From Cellulomonas sp. KRMCY2 (GTDB lineage Bacteria > Actinomycetota > Actinomycetes > Actinomycetales > Cellulomonadaceae), in contig NZ_JAGF01000001.1 in the NCBI RefSeq assembly GCF_000526515.1, positions 4,278,001-4,342,000 on the forward strand: a DNA stretch of 64,000 bases. Reading direction: 5' to 3'. Below, piece after piece: positions 1-8,773 of the stretch (position 1 is the first letter of the stretch; each line of letters begins with the position of its first letter). The notes beneath the pieces are model-generated. The model was not told the origin of the DNA and did no database searches. It saw only the letters and a program-made list of their open reading frames with translations. The translations under genes were made by a program, and so were the position numbers.

Positions 1-58
1 GGCAGTCGTGCCGGCCGTCGGTCCGTCCGTCGCTGTGGCAGTCGTGCCGGCCGTCGGT
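1..58. repeat. 22-bp direct repeat, two copies 36 bp apart
   Basis: Bases 1-22 and 37-58 are identical. No gene can be assigned to bases 1-166. A minus-strand GTG at 86-88 opens a frame that runs off the left edge and reads as a His/Asp/Gly-rich string, with a purine-rich stretch upstream. pyrH normally follows tsf in actinobacteria, so this could be the pyrH leader or start region. The sequence does not settle it. Confidence 0.6.
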
Positions 59-166
59 GTGGTCGTCGTGGTCCTTCGTTGCGGTCACGTCCTGCACCAC
101 AGCTCCTCCACCCTCGCGTCCGGGACCGGGTCCCCCTGCAGGCGCCCGGGTCAAGCCTGGCACGTG

Positions 167-219
167 CGCGACGGCGGCCCGTCGACCGGCCTCGGGCCGG
201 GCACTGGGCCGCCGTCGCG
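167..219 (-). terminator. Intrinsic-type terminator of rpsB-tsf
   Basis: A perfect 14-bp inverted repeat (CGCGACGGCGGCCC at 167-180, its complement at 206-219) encloses a loop that has its own short GC stem. It begins 17 bases after the tsf stop codon. There is no clear U-run, which is common for actinobacterial terminators. Position and stem strength support the call. Confidence 0.75.
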
Positions 220-235
220 ACGTCGGTTCGTGTGC

Positions 236-1075
236 TCAGGCTCCCACGCGGAACCGCGCGAAGCCCGTCACGGTGCCGCTGACCTCGGCGAGGACCTGGC
301 TGACCGACTTCTTCTGGTCCTTGGCGAACGCCTGCTCGACGAGCACGGTCTCCTTGAAGAAGCCGTTGAGCCGTCCTTCGACGATCTTCGCCATCGCGGC
401 CTCCGGCTTGCCCTCGTTGCGCGAGGTCTCCTCGGCGATCCGGCGCTCCGACTCGACCGTCTCGGCCGGGACGTCGTCGCGGGTCAGGTAGATCGGGGAG
501 TACGCGGCCGTGTGCATCGCGATGTCCTTGGCCACCTCGGCACCCGCTGCGTCGGTCCCGATCAGCACCCCGACCTGCGGCGGCAGGTCCTTGTTGACCT
601 TGTGCAGGTAGACGGTGACCTTCGGCGCAGTGATCCGGGCGACCCGGCGCAGGACCAGCTTCTCGCCGAGGGTCGCAGCCGTCTCGTCGATCATCTGGGC
701 GACTGTCCGACCGTCGACCTCGGAGGCAAGGATCGCCGCGACGTCGTCGGTGCCGGCCGCGACAGCGCTGGCCAGCACCTTGTCCGCGAGCGCGATGAAG
801 TTGGGGCTCTTGGCGACGAAGTCGGTCTCCGAGTTGAGCTCGACGAGCACACCGGTCTGGCCGGCCGCGACGTCGGCGATGTTCGCGGCGACCAGGCCGT
901 CGGACGTCGCACGACCCTCACGCTTGCTCACGCCCTTGAGGCCCTTGACGCGGATGATCTCCAGCGCCTTCTCGGCGTCGCCGTCGGCCTCGTCGAGGGC
1001 CTTCTTGACGTCGAGCATTCCCGCGCCCGTGCGCTCACGCAGGGCCTTGATGTCAGCGGCGGTGTAGTTCGCCAT
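236..1075 (-). CDS. tsf: Translation elongation factor Ts
   Basis: This 279-residue protein is the guanine nucleotide exchange factor that recycles EF-Tu-GDP. The N-terminal UBA-like domain starts MANYTAADIKALRERTGAGM, with the family signature RTGAGMLDVKKAL at residues 15-27. The EF-Tu-contacting TDFVAKS segment follows at about residues 84-90, then two dimerisation/core subdomains. The length fits actinobacterial EF-Ts. It lies 72 bases downstream of rpsB on the same strand, the conserved rpsB-tsf pair, and a strong hairpin follows its stop. Nothing unusual is seen. Confidence 0.97.
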   Translation of the reverse strand: MANYTAADIKALRERTGAGMLDVKKALDEADGDAEKALEIIRVKGLKGVSKREGRATSDGLVAANIADVAAGQTGVLVELNSETDFVAKSPNFIALADKVLASAVAAGTDDVAAILASEVDGRTVAQMIDETAATLGEKLVLRRVARITAPKVTVYLHKVNKDLPPQVGVLIGTDAAGAEVAKDIAMHTAAYSPIYLTRDDVPAETVESERRIAEETSRNEGKPEAAMAKIVEGRLNGFFKETVLVEQAFAKDQKKSVSQVLAEVSGTVTGFARFRVGA

Positions 1076-1147
1076 CGTGTGTCCTTACGTCTGTTCCGTG
1101 GGTCGGTCGTCAGCCGGTGGCCGACGACCGACCCTTCAGGATCTGGG

Positions 1148-2188
1148 TCAGTTCGACGTCTCGTCGGCGGCGGGCTCGTCGGCGACGGGGGCCTCGACGA
1201 CCTCAGCCACCTCGACAACAGGAGCCTCGACAACCTCAGCCACCTCGACAACAGGAGCCTCGACAACCTCAGCCACCTCGACAACAGGAGCCTCGACAAC
1301 CTCAGCCACCGGTGCCTCGACGGCCACCGCGGCGGCCGGCGCTGCAGCGACCGGCTCGGCCTCTGGGACGACGACGTCGGCGACCGCGGCGTCAGCGACG
1401 GCCGGGGCCTCGGCTCCGGCGAGGAGCTCGCGCTCCCACTCGGCGAGCGGCTCGGACGCGGCGGCGTCGGTGCCCTCGGGCGCCGCCGTGCGGCCGGCGT
1501 GACGGGCGATGAGGCCCTCCGCGACGGCGTCGGCGATCACGCGCGTCAGCAGGGCGACAGCGCGGATCGCGTCGTCGTTGCCCGGGATCTGGTAGTCGAC
1601 CATGTCCGGGTCGCAGTTGGTGTCGAGGATCGCGACGACCGGGATGCCCAGCTTGCGGGCCTCGTCGACGGCGAGGTGCTCCTTGTTGGTGTCGACGATC
1701 CAGACCGCGGACGGCACCTTGGCCATGTCGCGGATGCCGCCGAGGGTCTTGGCGAGCTTGTCCCGCTCGCGACGCATGATGAGCAGCTCCTTCTTCGTGA
1801 AGGCACTGCCGGCGACGTCGTCGAAGTCGATCTCCTCGAGCTCCTTGAGCCGCTGGAGACGCTTGTTGACCGTCTGGAAGTTCGTGAGCATGCCGCCGAG
1901 CCACCGCTGGTTGACGTACGGCATCCCGACCCGCACGGCCTGATCGGCGACGGGCTCCTGGGCCTGCTTCTTGGTCCCGACGAAGAGGATCGTGCCACCG
2001 TGCGCGACGGTCTCCTTGACGAACTCGTACGCGCGGTCGATGTACCCCAGCGACTGCTGAAGGTCGACGATGTAGATGCCGTTGCGCTCGGTGAAGATGA
2101 AGCGCTTCATCTTCGGGTTCCAACGGCGGGTCTGGTGCCCGAAGTGGACACCACTCTCGAGCAGCTGGCGCATGGTCACGACGGCCAT
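1148..2188 (-). CDS. rpsB: 30S ribosomal protein S2 with long acidic C-terminal tail
   Basis: S2 joins the 30S subunit late and is needed for S1-type mRNA contacts. The conserved core ([20 protein letters not shown] to about residue 260) is complete. The start at 2188 is chosen because homology begins there and GGAAGGA lies about 6 bases upstream; the frame stays open further upstream without homology. The core is followed by about 85 extra residues rich in Ala, Val and Glu, ending in three to four copies of an 11-residue unit ([11 protein letters not shown]) encoded by a 33-bp tandem repeat. E. coli S2 is 241 residues, while this one is 346. Tails of this kind occur in some actinobacterial S2 proteins, but an exact repeat is notable. 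First gene of rpsB-tsf. Confidence 0.96.
   Translation of the reverse strand: MAVVTMRQLLESGVHFGHQTRRWNPKMKRFIFTERNGIYIVDLQQSLGYIDRAYEFVKETVAHGGTILFVGTKKQAQEPVADQAVRVGMPYVNQRWLGGMLTNFQTVNKRLQRLKELEEIDFDDVAGSAFTKKELLIMRRERDKLAKTLGGIRDMAKVPSAVWIVDTNKEHLAVDEARKLGIPVVAILDTNCDPDMVDYQIPGNDDAIRAVALLTRVIADAVAEGLIARHAGRTAAPEGTDAAASEPLAEWERELLAGAEAPAVADAAVADVVVPEAEPVAAAPAAAVAVEAPVAEVVEAPVVEVAEVVEAPVVEVAEVVEAPVVEVAEVVEAPVADEPAADETSN
1191..1310 (-). repeat. 33-bp in-frame tandem repeat in rpsB
   Basis: Copies lie at 1191-1223, 1224-1256 and 1257-1289, plus a partial copy at 1290-1310. The second and third copies are identical; the first differs at one base. The period is a multiple of three, so copy-number change would add or remove 11 residues without breaking the frame. 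Confidence 0.9.
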
Positions 2189-2202
2189 GGCACGTCCTTC
2201 CG

Positions 2203-2223
2203 GCGCGGTCCGTGGGACCGCGC
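2203..2223 (-). promoter_or_regulatory. Hairpin next to the rpsB ribosome binding site
   Basis: A perfect 9-bp stem (GCGCGGTCC at 2203-2211, complement at 2215-2223) with a 3-base loop sits directly upstream of the rpsB Shine-Dalgarno sequence (complement of 2195-2201). Ribosomal protein mRNAs often carry autoregulatory hairpins here, but no known S2 leader family was recognised. A regulatory role is inferred from position only. Confidence 0.4.
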
Positions 2224-2571
2224 ATCTGCAGGCGGGCCACGTCTGAGGTGGACCCGCTGTCCGGTTGTCGGCGTCGGTCGGGTGACCGGTCGCCCCTGGC
2301 GTCGTGCGGTGCCGACACCCGACCGTGCGAGAGGCACGGTCAGGACCGTCGTCGGCACGCGCTCCCACCCCCGGACTGCTCCGGGACCGGCGGGAAGTCG
2401 GCGCGCGATGTCACCCGGCGGACCGGGTGCACCGACGATCGTACCGGACCCGCACGCGTCGCCCGCACGGCGCGACCGTCGGTCCTCCACAGCACCCGTC
2501 GGGGGGCGTGCCATCCACCGCCCGGACGGGACCGTCGCCCGTGGCCCGCGCGGTCGGATCAGGCTCAGCTC
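2224..2571. other. Divergent intergenic region between rpsB and the M23 gene
   Basis: The rpsB-M23 gap totals 383 bases. It should carry the rpsB-tsf promoter and that of the divergent peptidase. A weak minus-strand -10 candidate (TACGAT, complement of 2438-2443) would give a leader of about 240 bases, but no convincing -35 was found. No small gene is supported. Confidence 0.5.
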
Positions 2572-3132
2572 ATGTCAGCCCGCCACGCCCTGGTCGCCGC
2601 AGGCCTCGCCGCCGCCCTGTTCGCCCTGACGGCCACACCGTCGCCGACCGCTCGCCCCGACCCCACGGCGGTCGCCGCGAGAGGTCCGGCCGAACTGCCG
2701 ACGACCGCGGCCGACGGGTCGTACGGCCTTCCCGTCGGCGAGGGGGTGGTCCTGAGGTTGTACGCCGCGCCGTCGACGGTGTGGGGCCGCGGTCATCGTG
2801 GCGTGGACCTGTCGGCCGGTCCGGGAGACCTGGTCCGCGCCCCTGCGGCCGGTGTGGTGGCCTTCGCCGGCACCGTCGTCGATCGCGACGTGCTGACGAT
2901 CAACCACCCGGACGGACTCCGCTCGAGCCTCGAGCCGGTCGTGCCGTCGGTGGACGTCGGCCAGCCGGTCGGCGCGGGTGACACGGTCGGCAGCGTCCAG
3001 GACGTCGTCACGCACTGCCGGCCCGACGCCTGCCTGCACTGGGGAGTCCGCCGGGGCGAGGTCTACCTCGACCCGCTGGACCTGCTCGCCGGCGCCGGAC
3101 CGGTCGTCCTGCTCCCCGTGTCGGCACCGTGA
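2572..3132 (+). CDS. Secreted M23 (LytM-like) peptidase family protein
   Basis: This 186-residue protein has an N-terminal hydrophobic signal segment (about residues 5-22), then a Pro/Ala-rich stretch and an M23 fold. The first zinc motif is HRGVD (His75, Asp79). The usual HxH motif reads CLH (Cys154, His156): the second His, a zinc ligand, is kept, but the first, thought to assist catalysis, is Cys. It may cleave peptidoglycan cross-bridges weakly or act as an inactive activator. ATG 2572 is used because the signal peptide begins there; the upstream frame has no homology. An M23 gene beside rpsB and whiG is conserved in actinobacteria. A 15-bp tandem repeat follows its stop. Confidence 0.85.
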   Translation: MSARHALVAAGLAAALFALTATPSPTARPDPTAVAARGPAELPTTAADGSYGLPVGEGVVLRLYAAPSTVWGRGHRGVDLSAGPGDLVRAPAAGVVAFAGTVVDRDVLTINHPDGLRSSLEPVVPSVDVGQPVGAGDTVGSVQDVVTHCRPDACLHWGVRRGEVYLDPLDLLAGAGPVVLLPVSAP

Positions 3133-3191
3133 ACGCCGGCACAGTGAACGCCGGCACCGTCACCGCCGGCACCGTGAACGCCGGCACCGTG
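3132..3191. repeat. 15-bp tandem repeat, four units
   Basis: Units of consensus AACGCCGGCACCGTG lie at 3132-3146, 3147-3161, 3162-3176 and 3177-3191, beginning at the last base of the M23 stop codon. The end of the coding region resembles a partial unit. Each unit contains GCCGGC, which is self-complementary. The array fills the gap between two convergent genes and could fold as a bidirectional terminator. Confidence 0.85.
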
Positions 3192-3225
3192 ACCTGCCGT
3201 CATACCAGGATGCGTTCCTGGGGCC

Positions 3226-4089
3226 TCAGCCCCGCTCACTCTCCTGGAGGCTCGCCCGCAGGCGGAGCATCGCGGCGGTGTGCATCTGCGAGATCCGGGA
3301 CTCGGTGACGCCGAGCACTCGGCCGATCTCGGCAAGGGTCATGCCCTCGTAGTAGTACAGGACGAGCACGATCTTCTCGCGCTCCCCGAGACGCTCGATC
3401 GCCCGGGCCAGGAGGATCTTGGTCTCCTGGGCCTCGACGTTCCCCGCGGGGTCGACGGCGCCTGGGTCCTCGAGGGTGTCGAGCAAGGACAGCGAGTCCC
3501 CGCGCTCGGACCCTGCACCCAGCAGCTCGTCGAGCGCCGCGACGTTGACCGTCGAGAGCTGGGTGAAGACCGCGCGCAGCTCACCGACACCGATCTCGAG
3601 GCGATCGGCGACCTCGCTCTCCGATGGCGCCCTGCGCAGCTCGCCCTCGAGGTCGGCGAACGCGCGGTCGACCGCCCGGGCCTTGGTCCGCACCGAGCGC
3701 GGGATCCAGTCGATCGCCCGCAGCTCGTCGATGATCGCGCCCCGGATCCTCGAGCTCGCGTAGGTCTCGAACTTCACGGCGCGATCGGTCTCGTACTTCT
3801 CGATCGCGTCGATCAGCCCGAACATGCCGTAGGACACAAGGTCCGCCTGCTCCACGCTGCTGGGCAGCCCGGCTCCGACGCGTCCCGCGACCATCGTCAC
3901 CAGGGGGGCGTAGTGCAGGATCAGCCGTTCGCGCGCGGCGCGATCCCCCGACTCCTTGAAGACGGCCCAAATGGACACGACGTCGACGGCGTCGGCCATG
4001 GCGCCTTCGCTGTACGGCCGCGGCACGACCCTGCCCGACGAGTGGGCAGGCGTCGCGACCGGGGTCTTGGCCCGGACCTGGGTTGCCAT
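3226..4089 (-). CDS. whiG: FliA/WhiG-family RNA polymerase sigma factor
   Basis: This sigma-70 family group 3 factor redirects RNA polymerase to motility (FliA) or, in Streptomyces, sporulation (WhiG) promoters. Region 2 includes [17 protein letters not shown] and [19 protein letters not shown] region 3 helix bundle follows, then region 4 with the helix-turn-helix [18 protein letters not shown] near the C-terminus. ATG 4089 is preferred over the longer frame because it lies 10 bases after the xerC stop and has a purine-rich GAGAGAAG upstream; this gives 287 residues. The xerC-whiG-M23-rpsB order matches Streptomyces. The target regulon cannot be told from this window. Confidence 0.9.
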   Translation of the reverse strand: MATQVRAKTPVATPAHSSGRVVPRPYSEGAMADAVDVVSIWAVFKESGDRAARERLILHYAPLVTMVAGRVGAGLPSSVEQADLVSYGMFGLIDAIEKYETDRAVKFETYASSRIRGAIIDELRAIDWIPRSVRTKARAVDRAFADLEGELRRAPSESEVADRLEIGVGELRAVFTQLSTVNVAALDELLGAGSERGDSLSLLDTLEDPGAVDPAGNVEAQETKILLARAIERLGEREKIVLVLYYYEGMTLAEIGRVLGVTESRISQMHTAAMLRLRASLQESERG

Positions 4090-4099
4090 GGCTTCTCTC

Positions 4100-5029
4100 T
4101 CAGGCTCGGGGATGGGCTTGGAGGTACGACTGGCGGAGCCGGTCGGCACTCACGTGGGTGTATCGCTGAGTCGTCGCAAGCGTCGCATGCCCGAGGACCT
4201 CCTGAACGCTACGAAGGTCCGACCCGCCCTGAAGGAGGTGGGTCGCGGCCGTGTGACGCAGTCCGTGCGGCGCGATGTCCTCGACGCCGGCTCGGCGGGC
4301 CGCACGGTGGACGAGCGTCCTGACCTGCCGCTGGTCGATCCGCTGACCGCGGGTCCCGAGCAGGAGGGCGGGACCGGAGGTCGCCGTGGCGAGCCGTGGG
4401 CGGCCGACCTCGAGCCACCGGGTGACGGCCCTGGCAGCGGGAACCCCGAACGGGACCACCCTCTCCTTGGCCCCCTTGCCCATGACCCGCAGGAGACGTG
4501 ACGCATGGTCCACGTCGCCGACATCGGCACCGACGAGCTCTCCGACTCGCACCCCGGTCGCGTACAGCAGCTCGACGGCCGCCCAGTCGCGCAGGGCAAG
4601 GGGGTCGTCGTCCGATGCCGTCTCGCGTGCGGCGTCGAGCATCGCGGCCGCCGACGGGACGCCGAGGGCAACAGGGAGCGTGGCGCCGGGCTGCGCCGTG
4701 ATGAGCCGTACCGCGGGATCGGCAGCGATCGCACCCTCGCGGGCCGCCCAGGCGTAGAAGGCGCGGACAGCGGCACCACGGCGGGCGATCGTGGCACGGG
4801 CCAGTCCGCCGCTGATCATCGAGGCGAGCCAGCCGCGCAGCAGCGGGAGCTCGACCTGGTCCCAGGTCAGGCCTCGCCGTCGTGCGAAGCCGAGCACGTG
4901 CCGGACGTCGCCGCAGTAGGCGCGCACGGTATGGCTCGACATGCCCCGCTCGGCCTCCAGATGCACCTCGAACGCCGCCACGACCTCCTCATCGGTCATG
5001 GCAGCGGTAGTGCCCGGCTTCGGGTGCAT
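4100..5029 (-). CDS. xerC: Tyrosine recombinase XerC
   Basis: XerC acts with XerD at the dif site to resolve chromosome dimers. The 309-residue protein has an N-terminal SAM-like core-binding domain and a C-terminal catalytic domain. Catalytic elements seen: Arg in TGVRVGEL, Lys in [14 protein letters not shown] (HxxR), the second His in LGHATL and the nucleophile Tyr in TQRYTH. The start is uncertain: ATG 5029 has no clear ribosome site, and ATG 4999 (11th codon) is possible. It lies between dprA and whiG. No mobile-element features accompany it, so a housekeeping role is more likely than an integrase. Confidence 0.92.
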   Translation of the reverse strand: MHPKPGTTAAMTDEEVVAAFEVHLEAERGMSSHTVRAYCGDVRHVLGFARRRGLTWDQVELPLLRGWLASMISGGLARATIARRGAAVRAFYAWAAREGAIAADPAVRLITAQPGATLPVALGVPSAAAMLDAARETASDDDPLALRDWAAVELLYATGVRVGELVGADVGDVDHASRLLRVMGKGAKERVVPFGVPAARAVTRWLEVGRPRLATATSGPALLLGTRGQRIDQRQVRTLVHRAARRAGVEDIAPHGLRHTAATHLLQGGSDLRSVQEVLGHATLATTQRYTHVSADRLRQSYLQAHPRA

Positions 5030-5081
5030 GTGTCTACCGTGTCGTGCCTTTCGCGCGGTAACAAGACGGGGCGTGCAGACT

Positions 5082-6353
5082 TCACCCGCTCCGGGGCGGA
5101 TGACTTTGTTCGGTTGCCTGAGTCATCCCGTTCTGTCCGGATTGCATACCGCCCTTGATCACCCGTCTGCTCCAACGGCCGGCCTCCTGAACGGCGAGGC
5201 CGGCGAGCTCGAGCGAGCCCAGGGCGGCGCGAACCTCCCCGATGGCGAGGCCCGCAGCGCGGGCGACGGACTCGGCTGCGGCCCCGCGGCGCAGGGGTAG
5301 GGCGTCGAGGGTTCGACGGGCCTCGGGGCCGAGATCTTCTCCGACCGCCGGTGGCGCGTCTCGTCGAGGAGCCAGGTCCGTACCGACACCGCCGACGAGG
5401 TCGAGGACCTCGGCCGTGTCGGTGACACAGACGGCCGCGCCGTCACGCAGGAGCCGGTGGCAGCCGGCGGAGGCCGCGGAGGTCACCGGACCGGGCACGG
5501 CACCGACCGGCCGGAGCAGGGCCGCCGCGTGACCCGCGGTGTTGAGTGCTCCGGACCGCCAGGCGGCCTCCACGACGACCGTCCCTCTGGCGGACGCTGC
5601 GATCAGCCGGTTGCGCTGCAGGAAGCGGGACCGGCTCGGTACACAGCCCGGCGGGACCTCGCTGACCAACGCACCCCCCGCGTCGCAGATCGCCGCGAGG
5701 AGTCGGGAGTTGCCGGCCGGGTACGGCCGGTCCACGCCGCCCGCCAGGAAGGCGACAGTCGTCCCGGTGGTCGCCAGCGCCGCCCGGTGGGCCACGGCGT
5801 CGATCCCGTAGGCGCCTCCGGAGACCACCGACCAGTCGGCCGTCGCCATCCCCGCAGCGAGCTCCGCCGCGACGTGCTCCCCGTAGGACGTGCAGGCACG
5901 CGCACCGATGATCGCGACCGAGCGGTCGAGCTGCCGGTCGAGATCGGGCACGCCGCGCACCCACAGGCACGGCGGAGCCGCGGCACCGAGGTCGTCGAGA
6001 CCAGCGGGCCAGCCCGGACCCTCGGGCACGACGACGACCCCGCCGAGCCGTGCCAGGGCGTCGAGCTCGCGGCGGGGATCGAGCGTTGAGAGGCGCGGCA
6101 GCCAACGGCTCGCGGCGCTGCCGAGCCGGCGCGCCACGTCAGGGCCGAGTCCCGGGAGACCGGTCCGCGGACCAGCAGCCGGGCCCGACCCGTTCGCCTC
6201 GATGGCCGGCGCCACAGCACGCAGCCAGGCCAGCGCGTCACGGGGCCCGAGGGCCGCGACGACAGCACCTGCCACGAGGTCCCCCGGCTCTGCCAGTCGG
6301 CTCCAGGCGGCCCTGGCGAGCACGACAGCGGCGAGCTCGTCGTCGGAGATCAT
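5082..6353 (-). CDS. dprA: DNA processing protein DprA
   Basis: DprA (Smf) binds incoming single-stranded DNA and loads RecA during transformation; most bacteria keep it whether or not they are competent. The 423-residue protein has an N-terminal helical region, then the Rossmann-like DprA core with GARACTSYGEHVA and SGGAYGIDAVAH, a VVEAAWRSGALNTA segment, and a C-terminal winged-helix segment (about residues 330-400). ATG 6353 overlaps the yifB stop by 4 bases, so the genes are likely translationally coupled. Order yraN-yifB-dprA is conserved. Confidence 0.94.
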   Translation of the reverse strand: MISDDELAAVVLARAAWSRLAEPGDLVAGAVVAALGPRDALAWLRAVAPAIEANGSGPAAGPRTGLPGLGPDVARRLGSAASRWLPRLSTLDPRRELDALARLGGVVVVPEGPGWPAGLDDLGAAAPPCLWVRGVPDLDRQLDRSVAIIGARACTSYGEHVAAELAAGMATADWSVVSGGAYGIDAVAHRAALATTGTTVAFLAGGVDRPYPAGNSRLLAAICDAGGALVSEVPPGCVPSRSRFLQRNRLIAASARGTVVVEAAWRSGALNTAGHAAALLRPVGAVPGPVTSAASAGCHRLLRDGAAVCVTDTAEVLDLVGGVGTDLAPRRDAPPAVGEDLGPEARRTLDALPLRRGAAAESVARAAGLAIGEVRAALGSLELAGLAVQEAGRWSRRVIKGGMQSGQNGMTQATEQSHPPRSG

Positions 6354-7885
6354 GAACCCACCTGACCACGGGTGCGCAGGAGCAGCGCCTGGCCGATCTC
6401 GGCCGAGCCCGGCCGGTCACGGCCGGCGAGGTCCGCGAGCGTCCAGGCGATCCGGAGCACCCGGTCGACACCGCGCAGGCTCAGGAGCCCCGTGTCGAGC
6501 GCACGCTCGAGATCCCGATCCGTCGCCGCGTCGCCGCTGTTGGCCCGCAACCAGGACCCGGGGACCTCGGCGTTCGTCACCCAGGGAGTTCCAGCCAGTC
6601 GGCGGCGTGCCACGGCGCGGGCCGCGGCGACCCGGGCGGCCACCACCGCCGAGGACTCAGGCGTCGCCGCGAGCGACCGATCCACCCGGCTGACCGGCAG
6701 CACCTCGAGCTGGACGTCGACCCGGTCCAGCAGCGGGCCCGACAGCCGGGAGAAGTACCGCCGACGCGCCATCGGGGTGCAGCTGCACTCGAGTCCCTTG
6801 CCGACCGACCGGCCGCACGGGCACGGGTTCGCCGCGAGCACGAGCTGGAACCGGGCCGGGTACCGCGCGATGCCGCCGGACCGATGGATGACGAGCTCAC
6901 CGTGCTCGAGCGGCTGGCGCAGGGTCTGCAGCACCCGTGGCGAGAACTCCGGCGCCTCGTCCATGAAGAGCACCCCGCGGTGGGCACGCGACGCCGCCCC
7001 GGGCCGGGGCAGCCCCGACCCGCCACCGATCACCGCCGCGGGCGTCGCCGTGTGGTGCGGGTCCTCGAAGGGCGGCCGGCGCAGCAGACCGCCGGACGGC
7101 CGGAAGGTCCCCGCGACCGAGTGCACGGCCGTGACCTCGACCGCGGCGCGCTCGTCGAGATCGGGCAGCAGGCCGGGCAGCCGGGCGGCAAGCATCGTCT
7201 TCCCGGCGCCGGGCGGTCCGACCATGAGCAGGTGGTGGCCACCTGCCGCGGCGACCTCGAGCGCCCATCGGGCCGCGCCCTGCCCCAGCACGTCGGTGAG
7301 GTCGAGCGTCGAGGGGACGTCGCAGTGCGTCGGTCCCGGCAGCACGGGCTCGACCTCCGGCACCGGGCCGAGATCCGCGCCGTACCCTGCCGCGACCTCC
7401 GCGAGGCTGGCCGCGGCAACGACCCGGGCGCCGGGCACGAGCCTCGCCTCGGCTGCGTTGCCGACCGGGACGACCACCCGGTCGTACCCGGCGGCGACTG
7501 CCGCCGCCACAGCGGGAAGGATCCCTCGCACGGGGCGCAGCCGCCCGTCGAGCCCCAGCTCACCGAGGTGCACGGCACCGGCGACGCCGACCGGGTCGCA
7601 CTCCCCCGCCCCGGCGAGCGTCGCCACCGCGATCGCCAGGTCGAAGCCCGCCCCGGCCTTGGGCAGGGACGCAGGTGACAGATTCACCGTGATCCGGCGC
7701 TGCGGCCACCGGATGCCCGAGGAGGTGACGGCAGCCCGCACGCGGTCACGTGCCTCGGCCAGGGACGCGTCCGGCAGCCCGACGAGGGTGAACCCGGGCA
7801 CGGAGGCCGCGAGGTGCGACTCCACCTCGATCATGTGGCCGGTGAGCCCGACCAGCGAGACCGAGCGAGTCCGCCCGAGCCCCAT
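6350..7885 (-). CDS. YifB/ComM family Mg-chelatase-like AAA+ ATPase
   Basis: This 511-residue protein has an N-terminal Lon-protease-like domain (MGLGRTRSVSLVGL onward, about 1-170), a Mg-chelatase-type AAA+ domain with Walker A GPPGAGKT and Walker B-like VLFMDEAPE, and a C-terminal chelatase domain. Its relative ComM is a branch-migration helicase in natural transformation. The Cys residues in NPCPCGRSVGKGLECSC are a conserved metal-binding-like patch. ATG 7885 is used because homology starts there and it overlaps the yraN stop (ATGA). Confidence 0.93.
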   Translation of the reverse strand: MGLGRTRSVSLVGLTGHMIEVESHLAASVPGFTLVGLPDASLAEARDRVRAAVTSSGIRWPQRRITVNLSPASLPKAGAGFDLAIAVATLAGAGECDPVGVAGAVHLGELGLDGRLRPVRGILPAVAAAVAAGYDRVVVPVGNAAEARLVPGARVVAAASLAEVAAGYGADLGPVPEVEPVLPGPTHCDVPSTLDLTDVLGQGAARWALEVAAAGGHHLLMVGPPGAGKTMLAARLPGLLPDLDERAAVEVTAVHSVAGTFRPSGGLLRRPPFEDPHHTATPAAVIGGGSGLPRPGAASRAHRGVLFMDEAPEFSPRVLQTLRQPLEHGELVIHRSGGIARYPARFQLVLAANPCPCGRSVGKGLECSCTPMARRRYFSRLSGPLLDRVDVQLEVLPVSRVDRSLAATPESSAVVAARVAAARAVARRRLAGTPWVTNAEVPGSWLRANSGDAATDRDLERALDTGLLSLRGVDRVLRIAWTLADLAGRDRPGSAEIGQALLLRTRGQVGS

Positions 7886-8241
7886 CAGCAGACCCCGGCC
7901 AGGTGCTCGACCGTCGCCGCGCCGCGGCGAGAGGTCCGCACGGCGATCACGTCGATCCGCACGCTCGTGGGATGCAGGTCGTGCGCGTCGAGCCACTGAC
8001 CGGTGAGCCGTCGCAGCCGCGCCATCTTCGCGGGCGTGACCGCCTCGGCCGGATGACCGAAGCCGTCCCCGCTGCGGGTCTTAACCTCGACGACCACGAG
8101 CTCGGTGCCCTGCAGCGCGACGATGTCCAGCTCACCGGCCGGCCCCCGCCAGTTGCGGTCGACCACCTGCCAGCCGCAACGGGTCAGGTACGACGCAGCG
8201 ACGTTCTCCCCGTACCGCCCGACGGCGTCCTTGGCTCTCAT
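7885..8241 (-). CDS. YraN (UPF0102) family endonuclease-like protein
   Basis: This 118-residue member of UPF0102 has a restriction-endonuclease-like fold. Core motif residues are present: GExxA early (GENVAASYL), then GELDIVALQG and VVVEVKTRSG, giving the E-D-EVK type metal site. The physiological role of the family is unsettled. ATG 8241 is chosen because GGAGGTGG lies just upstream; an in-frame GTG 21 bases earlier is less likely. First gene of yraN-yifB-dprA. Confidence 0.9.
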   Translation of the reverse strand: MRAKDAVGRYGENVAASYLTRCGWQVVDRNWRGPAGELDIVALQGTELVVVEVKTRSGDGFGHPAEAVTPAKMARLRRLTGQWLDAHDLHPTSVRIDVIAVRTSRRGAATVEHLAGVC

Positions 8242-8442
8242 GCGACCACCTCCGGTCACCACGGTGGCGCGTGCGCGTCCGTCGGTACCGACCGGGACTC
8301 ACCGGGCTGTGGACGCACAGGTCGTCGACGGGGCCTGGGGCGGACCGGATCGACACCACACGGTCCACCGGGCCCACGGCGCAGGGCGCTGGAGGCACCG
8401 GACAGGCGGCCGGACGCACGGCCGAACCGGCCGCAGACCCGC

Positions 8443-8766
8443 TCAGCGGCGGAAGGTCCCGCTGTCCGGCAGGTCGAGCTCGGCCTTGGCCAGCTCCTCG
8501 ACGTTGACGTCCTTGAACGTGACGACCCGGACGGACTTGACGAACCGTGCGGAACGGTAGACGTCCCAGACCCAGGCGTCGTTCAGGCTGACCTCGAAGT
8601 AGACCTCGCCGGCCGCCGAGCGCACCTGGAGGTCGACCTGGTTGGCGAGGTAGAACCGTCGCTCGGTCTCCACGACGTAGGCGAAGAGCCCCACCACGTC
8701 CCGGTACTCGCGATAGAGCGCGAGCTCCATGTCGGTCTCGTAGTTCTCAAGGTCTTCCGCGCTCAC
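8443..8766 (-). CDS. DUF2469 family protein
   Basis: This 107-residue actinobacterial protein of unknown function has the family's highly conserved core (SAEDLENYETDMELALYREYRDVVG, then ETERRFYLANQV). No catalytic motif or membrane segment is seen. GTG 8766 gives the family start (MSAEDLE) with GATGGA upstream; an ATG at 8784 would add six residues and overlap rnhB. It follows rnhB closely, a conserved lepB-rnhB-DUF2469 unit. The next 200 bases down to yraN hold no gene. Confidence 0.88.
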   Translation of the reverse strand: MSAEDLENYETDMELALYREYRDVVGLFAYVVETERRFYLANQVDLQVRSAAGEVYFEVSLNDAWVWDVYRSARFVKSVRVVTFKDVNVEELAKAELDLPDSGTFRR

Positions 8767-8773
8767 GTGTCCA

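Noticed and set aside
1191-1310. Possible CRISPR array
   Set aside because: The units are contiguous with no spacers and lie in frame within rpsB; no cas genes are present.
8-2629. An 873-codon plus-strand open frame
   Set aside because: It lies opposite tsf and rpsB, whose products are unmistakable. Long antisense frames are expected at this GC content.
4100-5029. xerC gene as an integrase of a mobile element
   Set aside because: Conserved chromosomal context (dprA-xerC-whiG) and no attachment repeats, cargo or composition change.
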